A DNA stretch of 64,000 nucleotides from JBCBDX01 sp039822005 (lineage in GTDB: Bacteria > Pseudomonadota > Alphaproteobacteria > Rhizobiales > Rhizobiaceae), in assembly GCA_039822005.1 (NCBI GenBank), contig JBCBMZ010000002.1, positions 186,001-250,000 on the forward strand. The letters run 5' to 3'. The notes beneath the pieces were generated by a model that ran no database searches, was not told the origin of the DNA, and saw only the letters and a list, made by a program, of their open reading frames with translations. This document shows positions 25,963 through 35,553 of this stretch, in pieces. Within the stretch, counting starts at the first letter, position 1, and the number at the start of each line of letters is the position of its first letter. The position numbers were made by a program, and so were the translations under genes.

Positions 25963-26055
25963 CGCCCGTCGCAGCCCGGCACCTTGTGGCGACTGACAAG
26001 TGAAACTATTTGGAAGTCACATTTCTGTTATCCCAACCCCATTGAGGATGTTGGA

Positions 26056-26646
26056 TTGCTCTTTCAGCGACGCGAAAAAGAAGATTTTTGGCAACGCACG
26101 CGTTTGGCATTGGCGCCAAGGCGGAACTATGCGCGTTCTTGGCGTTATGTGATCAAGAGGGTGATGCGCATTCGGGCAACACCCTACGCCATTGCAATGG
26201 GTGTTGCTGCCGGCACTTTTGCATCCTTTACGCCGTTCATGGGGTTTCACTTTATTTTGTCGTTTGCCGTGGCTTGGATCCTGCGCGGGTCGATGATCGC
26301 CGCTGCGCTTGGCACGGCGGTCGGCAATCCCTTGACGTTTCCGTTCATATGGACAGCAACCCACCAACTTGGATCTGCCATTTTGGGCCTTTCCAACGGG
26401 GAAAGCGCGCGCAATTTTGGGCAGGTTTGGGCGCAAAACGGTTTGGGTGCGCTTTGGGAGCCGTTTTTAAAGCCAATGATTGTTGGCGGAGTTCCGCTCG
26501 GCGCACTTTTCGGTACCGTCTTGTTTGTGGTTACCTATGTTGGCGTGCGCACGTTCCAGCGCCGCCGCGCGGCCAAAATCCAGCTCCGCGCACATCAGCG
26601 TTTGCAAGCGGCTTCGAATGCGCTTGAGGTGGAGGCAAATTCATGA
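26056..26646 (+). CDS. DUF2062 membrane protein
   Basis: This protein has 196 residues from a TTG at 26056, chosen because GAGG lies about 10 bp upstream and the product then opens LFQRREKEDFWQR, like relatives as I recall them. An ATG at 25984 adds 24 unlikely residues. The DUF2062 region shows PYAIAMGVAAGTFASFTPFMGFH and GTAVGNPLTFPFIW, with about three membrane segments and a basic C-terminal tail. Function unknown. Its stop overlaps acpS by 4 bp. Confidence 0.85.
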   Translation: MLFQRREKEDFWQRTRLALAPRRNYARSWRYVIKRVMRIRATPYAIAMGVAAGTFASFTPFMGFHFILSFAVAWILRGSMIAAALGTAVGNPLTFPFIWTATHQLGSAILGLSNGESARNFGQVWAQNGLGALWEPFLKPMIVGGVPLGALFGTVLFVVTYVGVRTFQRRRAAKIQLRAHQRLQAASNALEVEANS

Positions 26647-27044
26647 TCATCGGCTTGGGCAGCGATCTTATCGACATCAGGCGGATCGAAAAGACACTGG
26701 AAAATTATGGCGATCGCTTCATCAACCGTGTCTACACCGATGTGGAGCGCCGCAAATCTGAGCGCCGCCGAGAACGCGCCGCGTCCTATGCCAAGCGCTT
26801 TGCAGCCAAGGAGGCCATGTCGAAGGCCTTGGGTACGGGCATTTCCCGCGGTGTCTATTGGCGCGACATGGGGGTGGTCAATCTACCCGGCGGCAAGCCG
26901 ACCATGGCGCTGACAAATGGGGCCCACAAGCGTGTTATGGAAATGATGCCGGACGGTCATGAGCCCGCAATTCACGTGACGATCACCGACGACTATCCGC
27001 TTGCGCAAGCATTTGTCATCATAGAGGCCTTGCCGCGGTCATAA
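26643..27044 (+). CDS. acpS: Holo-[acyl-carrier-protein] synthase
   Basis: This 133-residue enzyme moves phosphopantetheine from CoA to apo-ACP, required for fatty-acid synthesis. The metal-binding Asp lies in IIGLGSDLIDIRRI and the catalytic Glu in KRFAAKEAMSKALGTGI. The ATG overlaps the upstream TGA (ATGA), which implies coupling. pdxJ, which often precedes acpS, is not present here. Confidence 0.96.
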   Translation: MIIGLGSDLIDIRRIEKTLENYGDRFINRVYTDVERRKSERRRERAASYAKRFAAKEAMSKALGTGISRGVYWRDMGVVNLPGGKPTMALTNGAHKRVMEMMPDGHEPAIHVTITDDYPLAQAFVIIEALPRS

Positions 27045-27152
27045 TACGTTCTTAACTGCACAAGTACTTTGGGCCATTTACGCGCGTAGTTTGAACCGTT
27101 AGATGGCATTTGTCCCATCGAGGCGTATTTCGCCTAAACAAACGGAAAACCC

Positions 27153-27911
27153 GTGTCAGAGAATATCGAAAAAAAGTCTGGCGGTCTTGGCGAGGCGATC
27201 AATGTCATCGTTCAAGCCCTGTTGCTTGCCTTGGTCATACGCACCCTGCTGTTTCAACCCTTTTCCATCCCGTCGGGCTCTATGCGCCCGACATTGCTTG
27301 TGGGTGACTATCTGATCGTTAACAAATTTTCCTACGGATATTCGCGATACTCCATGCCGTTTGGGCCAAACATTTTTAGCGGTCGCATCTGGGCGGGCGA
27401 GCCAGAGCGCGGTGATGTCGCTGTTTTCAAATTCCCGCCGCAGCCGCGGGTGGACTATATCAAGCGCATCATCGGACTTCCCGGTGACACAATCCAGATG
27501 CGCAACGGTGCGCTTTATCTGAACGGCGAACCCGTGCAGCGCGAAGAGATCGAGATGATCGACGATATTGATATCGACATTGACATCACTGAACTGGCGC
27601 AGCCGATAAAGGTCTATCGCGAAACACTGCCCAATGGTGTCAGCTACCGCACGCTGGACCTGACAAGCAATGGGCCCGGTGATGATACGCGCGAATTCGT
27701 CGTTCCCCCTGGCCATTACTTTGCCATGGGCGACAATCGAGACAATTCCGCCGATAGCCGCATGGGTGTCGGATTTGTCCCCGCCGAAAATCTGGTCGGG
27801 CGTGCAAATTTCATTTTCTTTTCCATAGCCAATGGCTATTCTCCGCTTGAGATATGGCAGTGGCCAGCGAATGTGCGACTCAACCGCCTGTTCGGTTCCG
27901 CGCAGCGCTAA
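27153..27911 (+). CDS. lepB: Signal peptidase I
   Basis: This 252-residue inner-membrane serine/lysine protease removes signal peptides from exported proteins. One N-terminal membrane helix (about 15-34) is followed by the catalytic Ser43 in PSGSMRPTLLVGDY and the general base Lys104 in DYIKRIIGLPGD. The GDNRDNSADSR box lies near residue 195. The start is GTG at 27153. The stop overlaps the rnc start by 1 bp (TAATG). Confidence 0.96.
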   Translation: MSENIEKKSGGLGEAINVIVQALLLALVIRTLLFQPFSIPSGSMRPTLLVGDYLIVNKFSYGYSRYSMPFGPNIFSGRIWAGEPERGDVAVFKFPPQPRVDYIKRIIGLPGDTIQMRNGALYLNGEPVQREEIEMIDDIDIDIDITELAQPIKVYRETLPNGVSYRTLDLTSNGPGDDTREFVVPPGHYFAMGDNRDNSADSRMGVGFVPAENLVGRANFIFFSIANGYSPLEIWQWPANVRLNRLFGSAQR

Positions 27912-28636
27912 TGAGCGGTACCGAATTTACCAAGCCGATCAGCTCAATGGCGCCAGCCGGTGTCGCGTTGATCGAAAAGGCGACCGGGCACAAGTTTGAC
28001 AATCTGGAGCGCCTTGACCGTGCATTGACACACGCAAGCGCCCGCCATCGCACCGGTAAGGACTATGAGCGGCTGGAGTTTCTCGGCGACCGTGTCCTTG
28101 GCCTGTGCATCGCGCAAATGCTGTTCCAACTATATCCGGATGCGCCTGAGGGGGAACTTTCTGTTCGTTTGAACGCGCTTGTCAACGCGGACACACTGGC
28201 TGAAGTCTCCGACGAAATTGGTTTGCACGATTTGATCCGGACGGGGTCCGATGTGCGAAATATCCAGTCGGATCGCCTGAAAAACATGCGCGCCGATGTG
28301 GTCGAAGCGCTGATCGCCGCCCTTTACCTAGAGGCGGGCCTTGAGGGTGCGCGTGCCTTTGTGAGCCGCTACTGGGGTGAGCGCGCTGAGGCGACAGGTG
28401 CGCTGCGCCGTGATGCGAAAACCGAACTGCAGGAGTGGGCGCATAAATTGCACGCCACGACCCCCCACTATGTCATCGTCAATCGCGATGGCCCGGATCA
28501 CGAGCCGAAATTCACCGTCGAAGTCGGCGTGGGCAACCTGGAGCCGATCCGCGCCAATGGCGCTTCTAAACGGCAGGCCGAACAAGCGGCGGCAGGCGCC
28601 ATGCTGGTGCGTGAAAATGTTTGGGACAGGCTATGA
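27911..28636 (+). CDS. rnc: Ribonuclease III
   Basis: This 241-residue double-strand-specific endoribonuclease processes rRNA and structured messages. The signature LEFLGDRVLGL (about 54-64) carries catalytic acidic residues, the second acidic set is in MRADVVEALIAALYLEAG, and a dsRNA-binding domain occupies about residues 165-240. The ATG at 27911 overlaps the lepB stop. The order lepB-rnc-era is classical. Confidence 0.96.
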   Translation: MSGTEFTKPISSMAPAGVALIEKATGHKFDNLERLDRALTHASARHRTGKDYERLEFLGDRVLGLCIAQMLFQLYPDAPEGELSVRLNALVNADTLAEVSDEIGLHDLIRTGSDVRNIQSDRLKNMRADVVEALIAALYLEAGLEGARAFVSRYWGERAEATGALRRDAKTELQEWAHKLHATTPHYVIVNRDGPDHEPKFTVEVGVGNLEPIRANGASKRQAEQAAAGAMLVRENVWDRL

Positions 28637-29544
28637 ACGAGATGCCTGAGGTTGACACGCGATCCGGTTTCGTGGCGCTGATTGGCGCGCCTAATGCTGG
28701 CAAATCAACGCTGTTGAACAAACTTGTCGGCGCCAAAGTCTCAATTGTCTCCCATAAGGTCCAGACAACGCGGGCGCTCATCCGGGGGGTAGCAATTAAG
28801 GACGACGCCCAGATCGTGTTCATGGATACGCCGGGCATTTTCCAACCCAAGCGTCGGCTGGATCGTGCGATGGTGACAGCCGCATGGGGCGGTGCACGCG
28901 ATGCTGATTTGGTGTGTTTTCTGGTTGATGCGCGAAAAGGCATCCGCGTTGAGGAAGAAGCAATTCTCGAGCAGTTGGGAAGTGTCCGCCAACCGAAATG
29001 GCTCATTCTCAACAAAGTAGACACGGTTGAGCCGCCAAAGCTTTTGGAACTGACAGCAGAGCTGAGCAAGCGCGGCAATTTCGACAAGACATTCATGATC
29101 TCGGCGCTCAATGGCAGTGGCTGCGATGATCTTCTTGTGGCATTGGCCAATGCGATGAAGCCCGGTCCGTGGTTCTATCCCGAAGACCAGATTTCCGACT
29201 TGCCGATTCGGTCTTTGGCAGCGGAAGTGACGCGCGAAAAGCTCTATGAGCGGCTGCATCAGGAGCTGCCGTATGCCAGCACGGTGGAAACTGAAAAATG
29301 GGAAGAGCGCAAGGATGGGTCAGCGCGCATCGAGCAAGTGATCTACGTGGAGCGCGACAGCCAGAAAAAGATCGTGCTGGGCCACAGGGGCGAGACCATC
29401 AAGGCGATATCAACAGCAGCGCGCAAGGAAATCAGCGAACTGGCCGAGCAGCCGGTGCATCTGTTTCTCTTTGTCAAAGTGCGCAAAAATTGGGGCGATG
29501 ACCCGGCGCGCTACCGCGAAATGGGTCTCGACTATTCAAAATAG
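28633..29544 (+). CDS. era: GTPase Era
   Basis: This 303-residue GTPase is required for 16S rRNA maturation and 30S assembly. G1 is GAPNAGKST, G3 is DTPG, G4 is NKVD, and the C-terminal KH domain carries VLGHRGETIKAI. The ATG at 28633 overlaps the rnc stop (ATGA); an ATG at 28621 is possible. recO, the usual next gene, is absent, and the urt operon converges instead. Confidence 0.96.
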   Translation: MNEMPEVDTRSGFVALIGAPNAGKSTLLNKLVGAKVSIVSHKVQTTRALIRGVAIKDDAQIVFMDTPGIFQPKRRLDRAMVTAAWGGARDADLVCFLVDARKGIRVEEEAILEQLGSVRQPKWLILNKVDTVEPPKLLELTAELSKRGNFDKTFMISALNGSGCDDLLVALANAMKPGPWFYPEDQISDLPIRSLAAEVTREKLYERLHQELPYASTVETEKWEERKDGSARIEQVIYVERDSQKKIVLGHRGETIKAISTAARKEISELAEQPVHLFLFVKVRKNWGDDPARYREMGLDYSK

Positions 29545-29551
29545 ACCAATG

Positions 29552-30247
29552 TCACACGCTGACTTTGGCCAGTACATCCTCGCGGTTCACGGCGGCCTTG
29601 TCGGCTCTGAGGGTCACACGGCCCCTTTCTAGCGCAATGAACTCATCGGCCAGATCATAGGCGAAGTCGAAATACTGCTCCACCAGCACAATGGCCATCT
29701 CCCCCTGATCACGCAGATAGGAAATTACGCGTCCGATTTGCTGGATGATGTTGGGTTGAATACCTTCGGTGGGTTCGTCAAAGAGGATCAGTTTCGGCTG
29801 GGTGATGAGCGCGCGACCAATGGCCAATTGCTGTTGTTGTCCGCCAGATAGATCACCACCGCGTCGATTGCGCATCTGTTTAAGCACCGGGAATAATTCA
29901 TAGATTTCGTCGGGCACCTTGCGTTCTGAAGCGGGCAAGCAGGCAAAGCCGGTTTCCAGATTTTCGCGTACGGTCAAAAGGGGGAAGATCATGCGTCCTT
30001 GCGGCACGTAGCCAACACCGGCGGCGGCCAATTGGTGCGCGGGCGGTTTGGCGATCTCCTTGCCATCCAGTTTCATGGCACCTGATGAGCGGTGGTGCGT
30101 ACCGGAAATGGCTTTGAGCAGACTTGTCTTGCCGACACCATTGGTGCCCATCACGCAGGTCACCTTGCCAATTTCGGCTGCCATATCCACGTCGTAGAGG
30201 ATTTGCGACTGTTTGTAGTGCAGACAGAGTTTTTCGATTTCCAACAT
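29552..30247 (-). CDS. urtE: Urea ABC transporter ATP-binding protein UrtE
   Basis: This 231-residue ATPase of the branched-chain (LivF-like) type energises urea import with UrtD. Walker A is GTNGVGKTS, the signature is LSGGQQQQLAIGRAL, and Walker B is LILFDEPTEG. The latter half holds IQPNIIQQIGRVI, typical of UrtE. The ATG at 30247 follows the urtD stop by 4 bp; an upstream ATG overlapping urtD is less likely. Last gene of the urt operon, convergent with era 7 bp away. Confidence 0.94.
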   Translation of the reverse strand: MLEIEKLCLHYKQSQILYDVDMAAEIGKVTCVMGTNGVGKTSLLKAISGTHHRSSGAMKLDGKEIAKPPAHQLAAAGVGYVPQGRMIFPLLTVRENLETGFACLPASERKVPDEIYELFPVLKQMRNRRGGDLSGGQQQQLAIGRALITQPKLILFDEPTEGIQPNIIQQIGRVISYLRDQGEMAIVLVEQYFDFAYDLADEFIALERGRVTLRADKAAVNREDVLAKVSV

Positions 30248-30251
30248 CTTG

Positions 30252-30992
30252 CTACCGCCCCAAATACACTTCAATGACTTCCGGATCAGCGGTCACATGG
30301 TCAATTGACCCTTCGGCCAGTACCGATCCTTCATGCAGAACGGTCACCTTGCACTCAAGACGCCGGACAAACTCCATATCGTGCTCGACCACCACGACAG
30401 CACGCGTTTGAGCGGCGCGTTTGAGAAGGTCGGTTGTATGTTCGCGTTCCTGCGGCGTCATGCCTGCTGCAGGTTCATCGACCAGCAAAAGCTTGGGGTC
30501 TTGGGCAAGAAGCATCCCGATTTCCAGCCATTGCTTTTGTCCATGGGAAAGTTCACCGGCCACGCGGGCCAACTGATCAGCCAAACCGATCTCGGTCGCC
30601 AGTTCCCGCAAGGCCTCGTGATCAGCATTTTTTGCCTTGAACGTCAGAACCGCAAGGGGCCCGCGGTTCTTCTTCAGCGCCATCATCAAATTGTCGCGTA
30701 CGGTCTGCGCTTCAAAAACAGTGGGTCTTTGAAATTTGCGCCCGATCCCCAATTGCGCGATTTGACTTTCCGAAAGCCGCAGCAGGTTTCGACCGGGGCG
30801 GCCCCATTCAACCTTGCCTTCGTCGGGTCGGGTTTTGCCGGTGACAATGTCCATGAACGTTGTTTTGCCTGCGCCATTGGGGCCGATGACCGCGCGCAGC
30901 TCCGCATCATCGATTGCAAAGGACAGATTGTTGATCGCTTTGAAACCGTCAAATGAAACCGAAACGCCGGAAACTTCCAAGAGCGCGCTCAT
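30252..30992 (-). CDS. urtD: Urea ABC transporter ATP-binding protein UrtD
   Basis: This 246-residue LivG-type ATPase is the partner of UrtE. Walker A is GPNGAGKTTFMD, followed by the UrtD-like VTGKTRPDEGKVEWG. The signature is LSHGQKQWLEIGMLL and Walker B is LLLVDEPAAGM. Its start overlaps the urtC stop (ATGA), so the two are coupled. Confidence 0.95.
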   Translation of the reverse strand: MSALLEVSGVSVSFDGFKAINNLSFAIDDAELRAVIGPNGAGKTTFMDIVTGKTRPDEGKVEWGRPGRNLLRLSESQIAQLGIGRKFQRPTVFEAQTVRDNLMMALKKNRGPLAVLTFKAKNADHEALRELATEIGLADQLARVAGELSHGQKQWLEIGMLLAQDPKLLLVDEPAAGMTPQEREHTTDLLKRAAQTRAVVVVEHDMEFVRRLECKVTVLHEGSVLAEGSIDHVTADPEVIEVYLGR

Positions 30993-32188
30993 GATTTTTT
31001 CTCCGAACGCACGATCAGATCAACGAGACCGCCAAGACCCTTGGGCGCAAAAAGCGTGACCAGCACAAAGCCAAAGCCGAGCAACACGGTCCACCAATCC
31101 ACCCATTGGACTGTGTAGAAACCCAGATTGATATCGGGCACTTGCCCGCCGGTGAAAGCCGATGACAGAAGTGAGACAAGCGCCGCGCCAATCACCGCGC
31201 CATAAAGGCGCCCGCGTCCGCCGATAGCGACCCAAACGGCCAGATAGATGGAGGCAATCGGCGCCACTTCCGCGGGGTTGATGATGCCCGCTTGCGGGTA
31301 ATAGAGCGCGCCCGCGATGCCCGCGATTACGGCGGTCACCGTGAAGACAAACAACTTGTAGCCTTCGACCGGATAGCCGAGAAACCGCACGCGCGCCTCA
31401 TCATCGCGAATCCCGGCAATCACATTGCCGAATTTGCCGGAGACCATCCAGGCGGCGAATAGATAGCCCAAACCCAAAGCCAACGCCGAAGCCCAAAGGA
31501 ACCAAACGGAGATGATGTCCTGGCTGACGTCGGTCAGGCCCGGAATATTTTGTAGTCCCGAAAGGCCATTATTGCCGCGCAAGCCGCTATCGTTTTGGAA
31601 GAGATACAATGACAGCGCCAGCGTCATCGCTTGTGTCAGGATCGACAGATAAACGCCGGTCACCCGCGAACGGAAGGCGAGCCAACCAAACACAAGCGCC
31701 AACAATCCGGGCACCAGCACAACCAACGCAAGCTGGACGATAAGGCTGTCGGCAAAATACCAGATCGCCGGGATTTCCGATCCACCTACAACGCCGAAAA
31801 TCTGCGTACCGATCCCGTCGCGGATTTGCTCAGGCGTTGGGGGCAGGGGCTGTCCGGCCAGCGAATTGATCACGATGTCCTTGGTGCGCTCATACATGAG
31901 CCACATGCCAATCATGTAACCGCCCAGACCGAAAAAGGCGAAGTGGCCGAGGGAAAGGATGCCACAATAACCCCACACCAGATCCATGGCGAGCGCGATC
32001 AGGCAAAGGCACAGCGTTTTGCCGAGTGTCTTTATGAAGCTGGTGGAAAGCATGCCGACCCCGAACGCCTCGGACATGAATGTTGCGCCAAGCGTCAGGA
32101 TCGCCAATAGCGCGATGAAGATCATCACCGACGGGTTTTTGATCAAAAAGGTACGCTCGACTACGCGGTCCAGGGTGACATCTGTCAT
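30989..32188 (-). CDS. urtC: Urea ABC transporter permease UrtC
   Basis: This 399-residue LivM-type inner-membrane permease has about ten hydrophobic segments and the family loop GNVIAGIRDDEARVRFLGYPVEGYK near residue 265. YCGILSLGHFAFFGLGGYMIGMW near residue 70 is typical of UrtC. GGGAG precedes the ATG. It lies 3 bp downstream of the urtB stop. Confidence 0.95.
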   Translation of the reverse strand: MTDVTLDRVVERTFLIKNPSVMIFIALLAILTLGATFMSEAFGVGMLSTSFIKTLGKTLCLCLIALAMDLVWGYCGILSLGHFAFFGLGGYMIGMWLMYERTKDIVINSLAGQPLPPTPEQIRDGIGTQIFGVVGGSEIPAIWYFADSLIVQLALVVLVPGLLALVFGWLAFRSRVTGVYLSILTQAMTLALSLYLFQNDSGLRGNNGLSGLQNIPGLTDVSQDIISVWFLWASALALGLGYLFAAWMVSGKFGNVIAGIRDDEARVRFLGYPVEGYKLFVFTVTAVIAGIAGALYYPQAGIINPAEVAPIASIYLAVWVAIGGRGRLYGAVIGAALVSLLSSAFTGGQVPDINLGFYTVQWVDWWTVLLGFGFVLVTLFAPKGLGGLVDLIVRSEKKS

Positions 32189-32191
32189 GGC

Positions 32192-34162
32192 TTAGTCTCC
32201 CGCCGCACGGCCTTTGAGGGCGATGATACCCTTGGGCCGGAATTGAATGAAGATGATGATGAAGATGATCATGTAGGTCTGTGCTGCGAGCGTGTTGGAC
32301 GGATTGAAGAATTCGATCACCTTTTGGAGCGAACCGATCATGCCAGCACCTGCGAGCGTGCCGAAAATATTGCCAACACCCCCCACAACCACGGTCATGA
32401 AGGACTGGACGATATAGTTTGCGCCAAGCTCCGACGTGACCTGCGCGAACATGCCGATGGCAACGCCAGCAATGCCGGCGATGCCGGAACCGAGGCCAAA
32501 CGTCAGCATGTTGATCCGGTCCGGGTTGATACCCATCGACGCTGCCATCTTCGGGTTTTGTGTCACCGCGCGTACTTCAAGACCAAGGCGGGTGCGGTTC
32601 AAGATGAAGAGCAGCAACACGAAGAAGATGACGGCAAGGACGAAGATCGCAATTCGGATGTAGGAGATCGAGACAATGTCATTGAAGACCAGCGAGCCAT
32701 CGAGCCATCCCGGCGCAGTCAGCGGGCGTGCCTGCGTGCCAAAGATATTCTTGGCCAGCTGTTGCAGGGCTATGGAAATACCGAACGTGGCCAAAAGTGT
32801 TTCAAGCGGGCGGTGCATGAGATGACGGATGACCAAACGCTCCATTGCGACGCCCGCGCCGAAAGTGACGATGAAGGCGAGCGGCAGCGCGACGAGGATC
32901 GAGATGGTCTTATCGGCGATGAATTGCTGAACCACATAGCCGGTATAGGCGCCCATCATGATGAACTCACCGTGCGCCATGTTAATAACGCCCATGACGC
33001 CAAATGTGATAGCAAGCCCAATGGCCGCCAGAAAGTATATCGAGGCAAGTGATAGCGCATCAAGCGCCAGATCGGCGGTCCGCTGTAGACCGACCGCCCG
33101 ATTGATCGAAACCAACGTTGCTGTTGCAGCGCTGGTGACCGCCATACTTTTTTCCGCATAGGTCTCGAAAAATACATGGTCATCAATCAGAGCGCTAAGC
33201 TCATTTTCGGTCAGGGCAGGGTCTGCCTTGCCGGCGGAAACGAGTGCGGCGTACGCAATGTCTCGCGCTGTGTTGGTATCGAGCGACGCCAACTCAATAC
33301 CTTCCACCTTGCCATCGACGGCATTGGCAACAATCGCATTGTCTCGCACCTGATTTTCGATCAAGGGGGGTGCAAGGTCAGCATCGACCAGCAGTGTATA
33401 GGCTTCCTCCCGCGTAAATTCAGGGCCGACATTCAAGCGCCGTGCGATGTTCTGGCCTTCGGGTAGTTCGATGGCAACTTGTCGGCGGGTGACCAGAAGC
33501 GGGTTCAGCGCGGCCCGCACATCAATGCTCGTATTACCCTCAAAGCTCTTTATTGCCTCGACTCTTTCTTCATCGGTCGCGCCATAGCGAATGGTTAGCA
33601 GGCGCTCCAAACGCTCTTTTCTCACCTTGAGGTCAGCGTCAGGTTCATCAGGGATGGATGCGCGCAAAGCCTCCAACTGCGAGGCTTCCGGATCGCGCGC
33701 GATGGAGTCCACCGCTGAAATACGGTTGGCAATATTGTCATCCAGCAGTTGGAACTCCACCAGCGCGGTATCGATGACGCCGCGAACCCCTGAGTTGGGT
33801 TTGATCTGTTTCAGGTCGCGTGAGGAGAAAGTACCCAGCACCACGCCGGTATCAATATCAGTAACTTCGATGTCACCGCGCTCATCGGGGCCAAAAACGA
33901 AGATGCCTTCATCCTTGTTCAACCAAACGTTCTTGTCGCGCCATTTGATCAAAAACGGCACTACTTCCGGCGCGCCGGATTTAAGGAGGCCGTCGATCAC
34001 CTCACCGACGGTTCGACGCGACGGGCGTTCGATGTCTTTTGCGTTTTCCTGCAGGAGCGATTGTAGCGTGGGCGCTTGAGCGTGCGAGGGCACGCAAAGG
34101 GCCAGAACAGTAAGGCAAACGGCGACAATCGCGTTCACTAGACGCATGAGACTAAGGCCCAT
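32192..34162 (-). CDS. urtB: Urea ABC transporter permease UrtB with long periplasmic N-terminal domain
   Basis: This 656-residue protein has a signal-like N-terminus (about 7-29, ending SHAQA), then about 335 soluble residues, then a LivH-type permease of about 290 residues. The permease starts near residue 365 and contains GVINMAHGEFIMMGAY and AVTQNPKMAASMGI. Proteobacterial UrtB proteins often carry an extra periplasmic domain, and this one appears long. The N-terminal half looks helical and repeat-like. Start choice is uncertain (ATG 34162 or 34147), with no strong ribosome site. An intrinsic terminator separates it from urtA. Confidence 0.9.
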   Translation of the reverse strand: MGLSLMRLVNAIVAVCLTVLALCVPSHAQAPTLQSLLQENAKDIERPSRRTVGEVIDGLLKSGAPEVVPFLIKWRDKNVWLNKDEGIFVFGPDERGDIEVTDIDTGVVLGTFSSRDLKQIKPNSGVRGVIDTALVEFQLLDDNIANRISAVDSIARDPEASQLEALRASIPDEPDADLKVRKERLERLLTIRYGATDEERVEAIKSFEGNTSIDVRAALNPLLVTRRQVAIELPEGQNIARRLNVGPEFTREEAYTLLVDADLAPPLIENQVRDNAIVANAVDGKVEGIELASLDTNTARDIAYAALVSAGKADPALTENELSALIDDHVFFETYAEKSMAVTSAATATLVSINRAVGLQRTADLALDALSLASIYFLAAIGLAITFGVMGVINMAHGEFIMMGAYTGYVVQQFIADKTISILVALPLAFIVTFGAGVAMERLVIRHLMHRPLETLLATFGISIALQQLAKNIFGTQARPLTAPGWLDGSLVFNDIVSISYIRIAIFVLAVIFFVLLLFILNRTRLGLEVRAVTQNPKMAASMGINPDRINMLTFGLGSGIAGIAGVAIGMFAQVTSELGANYIVQSFMTVVVGGVGNIFGTLAGAGMIGSLQKVIEFFNPSNTLAAQTYMIIFIIIFIQFRPKGIIALKGRAAGD

Positions 34163-34179
34163 AATATGTGAGAGGGTAG

Positions 34180-34205
34180 AAAAGAGCGCGCCCTTGGGCG
34201 CGCTC
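34180..34205 (-). terminator. Terminator/attenuator between urtA and urtB
   Basis: On the minus strand GAGCGCGCC pairs with GGCGCGCTC (9-bp perfect stem, 34184-34205), followed by TTTTCT. It lies 23 bp after the urtA stop and ahead of urtB. It should reduce read-through, giving more binding protein than membrane subunits. Confidence 0.8.
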
Positions 34206-34227
34206 CATGAATTGAACCAATATCAGA

Positions 34228-35520
34228 TTAGTAGTTGGACTGAATCTGAACGCAGGTTGACGTCTCGGTGTTGTACATGCCGCAACCCAGATCTTTCCAG
34301 TCTGACTTCAAAACAGCAGATTCCGGCAGGAAGTCTGTCCAGGCATCGCCAGCGACAGGCTCTGTCTGCGAGATGATGTCAAACTGACCATCATCCTGAA
34401 TTTCGCCGATCAGAACCGGCTTGGTCAGGTGGTGGTTTGGCAACATGACCGCTGTGCCGCCGGTCAGGTTCGGGAATTCCTGACCGTACATGGCGGTGCG
34501 AACGGCATCGACGTCGGTGGTGCCGGCTGCTTCAACCGCGTTCACCCACATATTGAAACCGACATAGTGAGCTTCCATCGGGTCGTTGGTGACGCGCTCA
34601 TCGCCCATGCGGGCTTTCCAAGCGGTGACCCATTCGGCATTGGCTTCCGTGTCGGCGGACTGGAAGTAGTTCCAGGCAGCCAGGTGTCCAACAAGGTTGG
34701 TTGTGTCGAGGCCTGACAGTTCTTCTTCGCCCACCGAGAAGGCAACGACCGGGATGTCGTCAGCGGAAACGCCAGCGGCCGCCAGCTCTTTGTAGAAGCC
34801 GATATTCGCGTCCCCATTGATGGTAGAGATGACGCCTACCTTTTTGCCGTCCGCGCCGAGCGCAACAACATCAGCTACAATTTTTGACCAGTCAGAATGG
34901 CCAAATGGCGTGTAGTTCACGAAAATGTCTTCTTCCGCGATACCTTTGTCCTTCAGATAGCTCTCAAGAATGTTGTTGGTCGTGCGTGGATAAACATAGT
35001 CGGTGCCGAGCAGCGCAAATTTCTCAACGCCAAGTTCTTCCAGGAAATAGTCAGTGGCGGGGATAGCCTGCTGGTTTGGCGCGGCGCCGGTGTAGAAGAC
35101 GTTTTTGGATGATTCTTCACCCTCATACTGGACTGGATAAAACATCAGCCCGTTCAGCTCTTCCAAAACCGGCAGTGCAGACTTGCGGGACACTGATGTC
35201 CAAGAGCCAAAGATCACATCGACTTCAGAGACAGTTAAAAGCTCGCGGGCCTTTTCAGCAAAGAGCGGCCAATCGGACGCAGGGTCGACAACAACAGCTT
35301 CGAGTTGCTTGCCCAAAAGGCCGCCTTTCTCGTTCTGGATGTCGATTAGCATCTCAACCGTATCTTTCAATGTGGTCTCCGAGATCGCCATCGTGCCGGA
35401 CAGCGAGTGCAAGACACCGATTTTGATGGTGTCGTCTTGTGCAGACGCGGTCATGACGAGTGACGAGGAAATGATCGCAGTTGCACCTGCAAGCGCCAAA
35501 CGGCGTGTGAGTCGTGTCAT
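34228..35520 (-). CDS. urtA: Urea ABC transporter substrate-binding protein UrtA
   Basis: This 430-residue periplasmic urea receptor has a signal peptide (TRRLALAGATAIISSSLVM, predicted cut near TASAQ) and the family start IKIGVLHSLSGTMAISE, where the Ser/Thr cluster lies in the amide pocket. Further typical segments are DPASDWPLFAEKAREL and GSWTSVSRKSALPVLE. GGAGGGA precedes the ATG. First gene of the operon, driven by a sigma-54-type promoter about 35 bp upstream. No urease genes are in the window. Confidence 0.96.
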   Translation of the reverse strand: MTRLTRRLALAGATAIISSSLVMTASAQDDTIKIGVLHSLSGTMAISETTLKDTVEMLIDIQNEKGGLLGKQLEAVVVDPASDWPLFAEKARELLTVSEVDVIFGSWTSVSRKSALPVLEELNGLMFYPVQYEGEESSKNVFYTGAAPNQQAIPATDYFLEELGVEKFALLGTDYVYPRTTNNILESYLKDKGIAEEDIFVNYTPFGHSDWSKIVADVVALGADGKKVGVISTINGDANIGFYKELAAAGVSADDIPVVAFSVGEEELSGLDTTNLVGHLAAWNYFQSADTEANAEWVTAWKARMGDERVTNDPMEAHYVGFNMWVNAVEAAGTTDVDAVRTAMYGQEFPNLTGGTAVMLPNHHLTKPVLIGEIQDDGQFDIISQTEPVAGDAWTDFLPESAVLKSDWKDLGCGMYNTETSTCVQIQSNY

Positions 35521-35553
35521 GGAAATCCCTCCGATTGTTGACGCAGATCAAGG

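Noticed and set aside
32243..33052. 269-codon plus-strand frame inside urtB
   Set aside because: It is Asp/His/Arg-rich and antisense to membrane segments of the permease, a common artefact.
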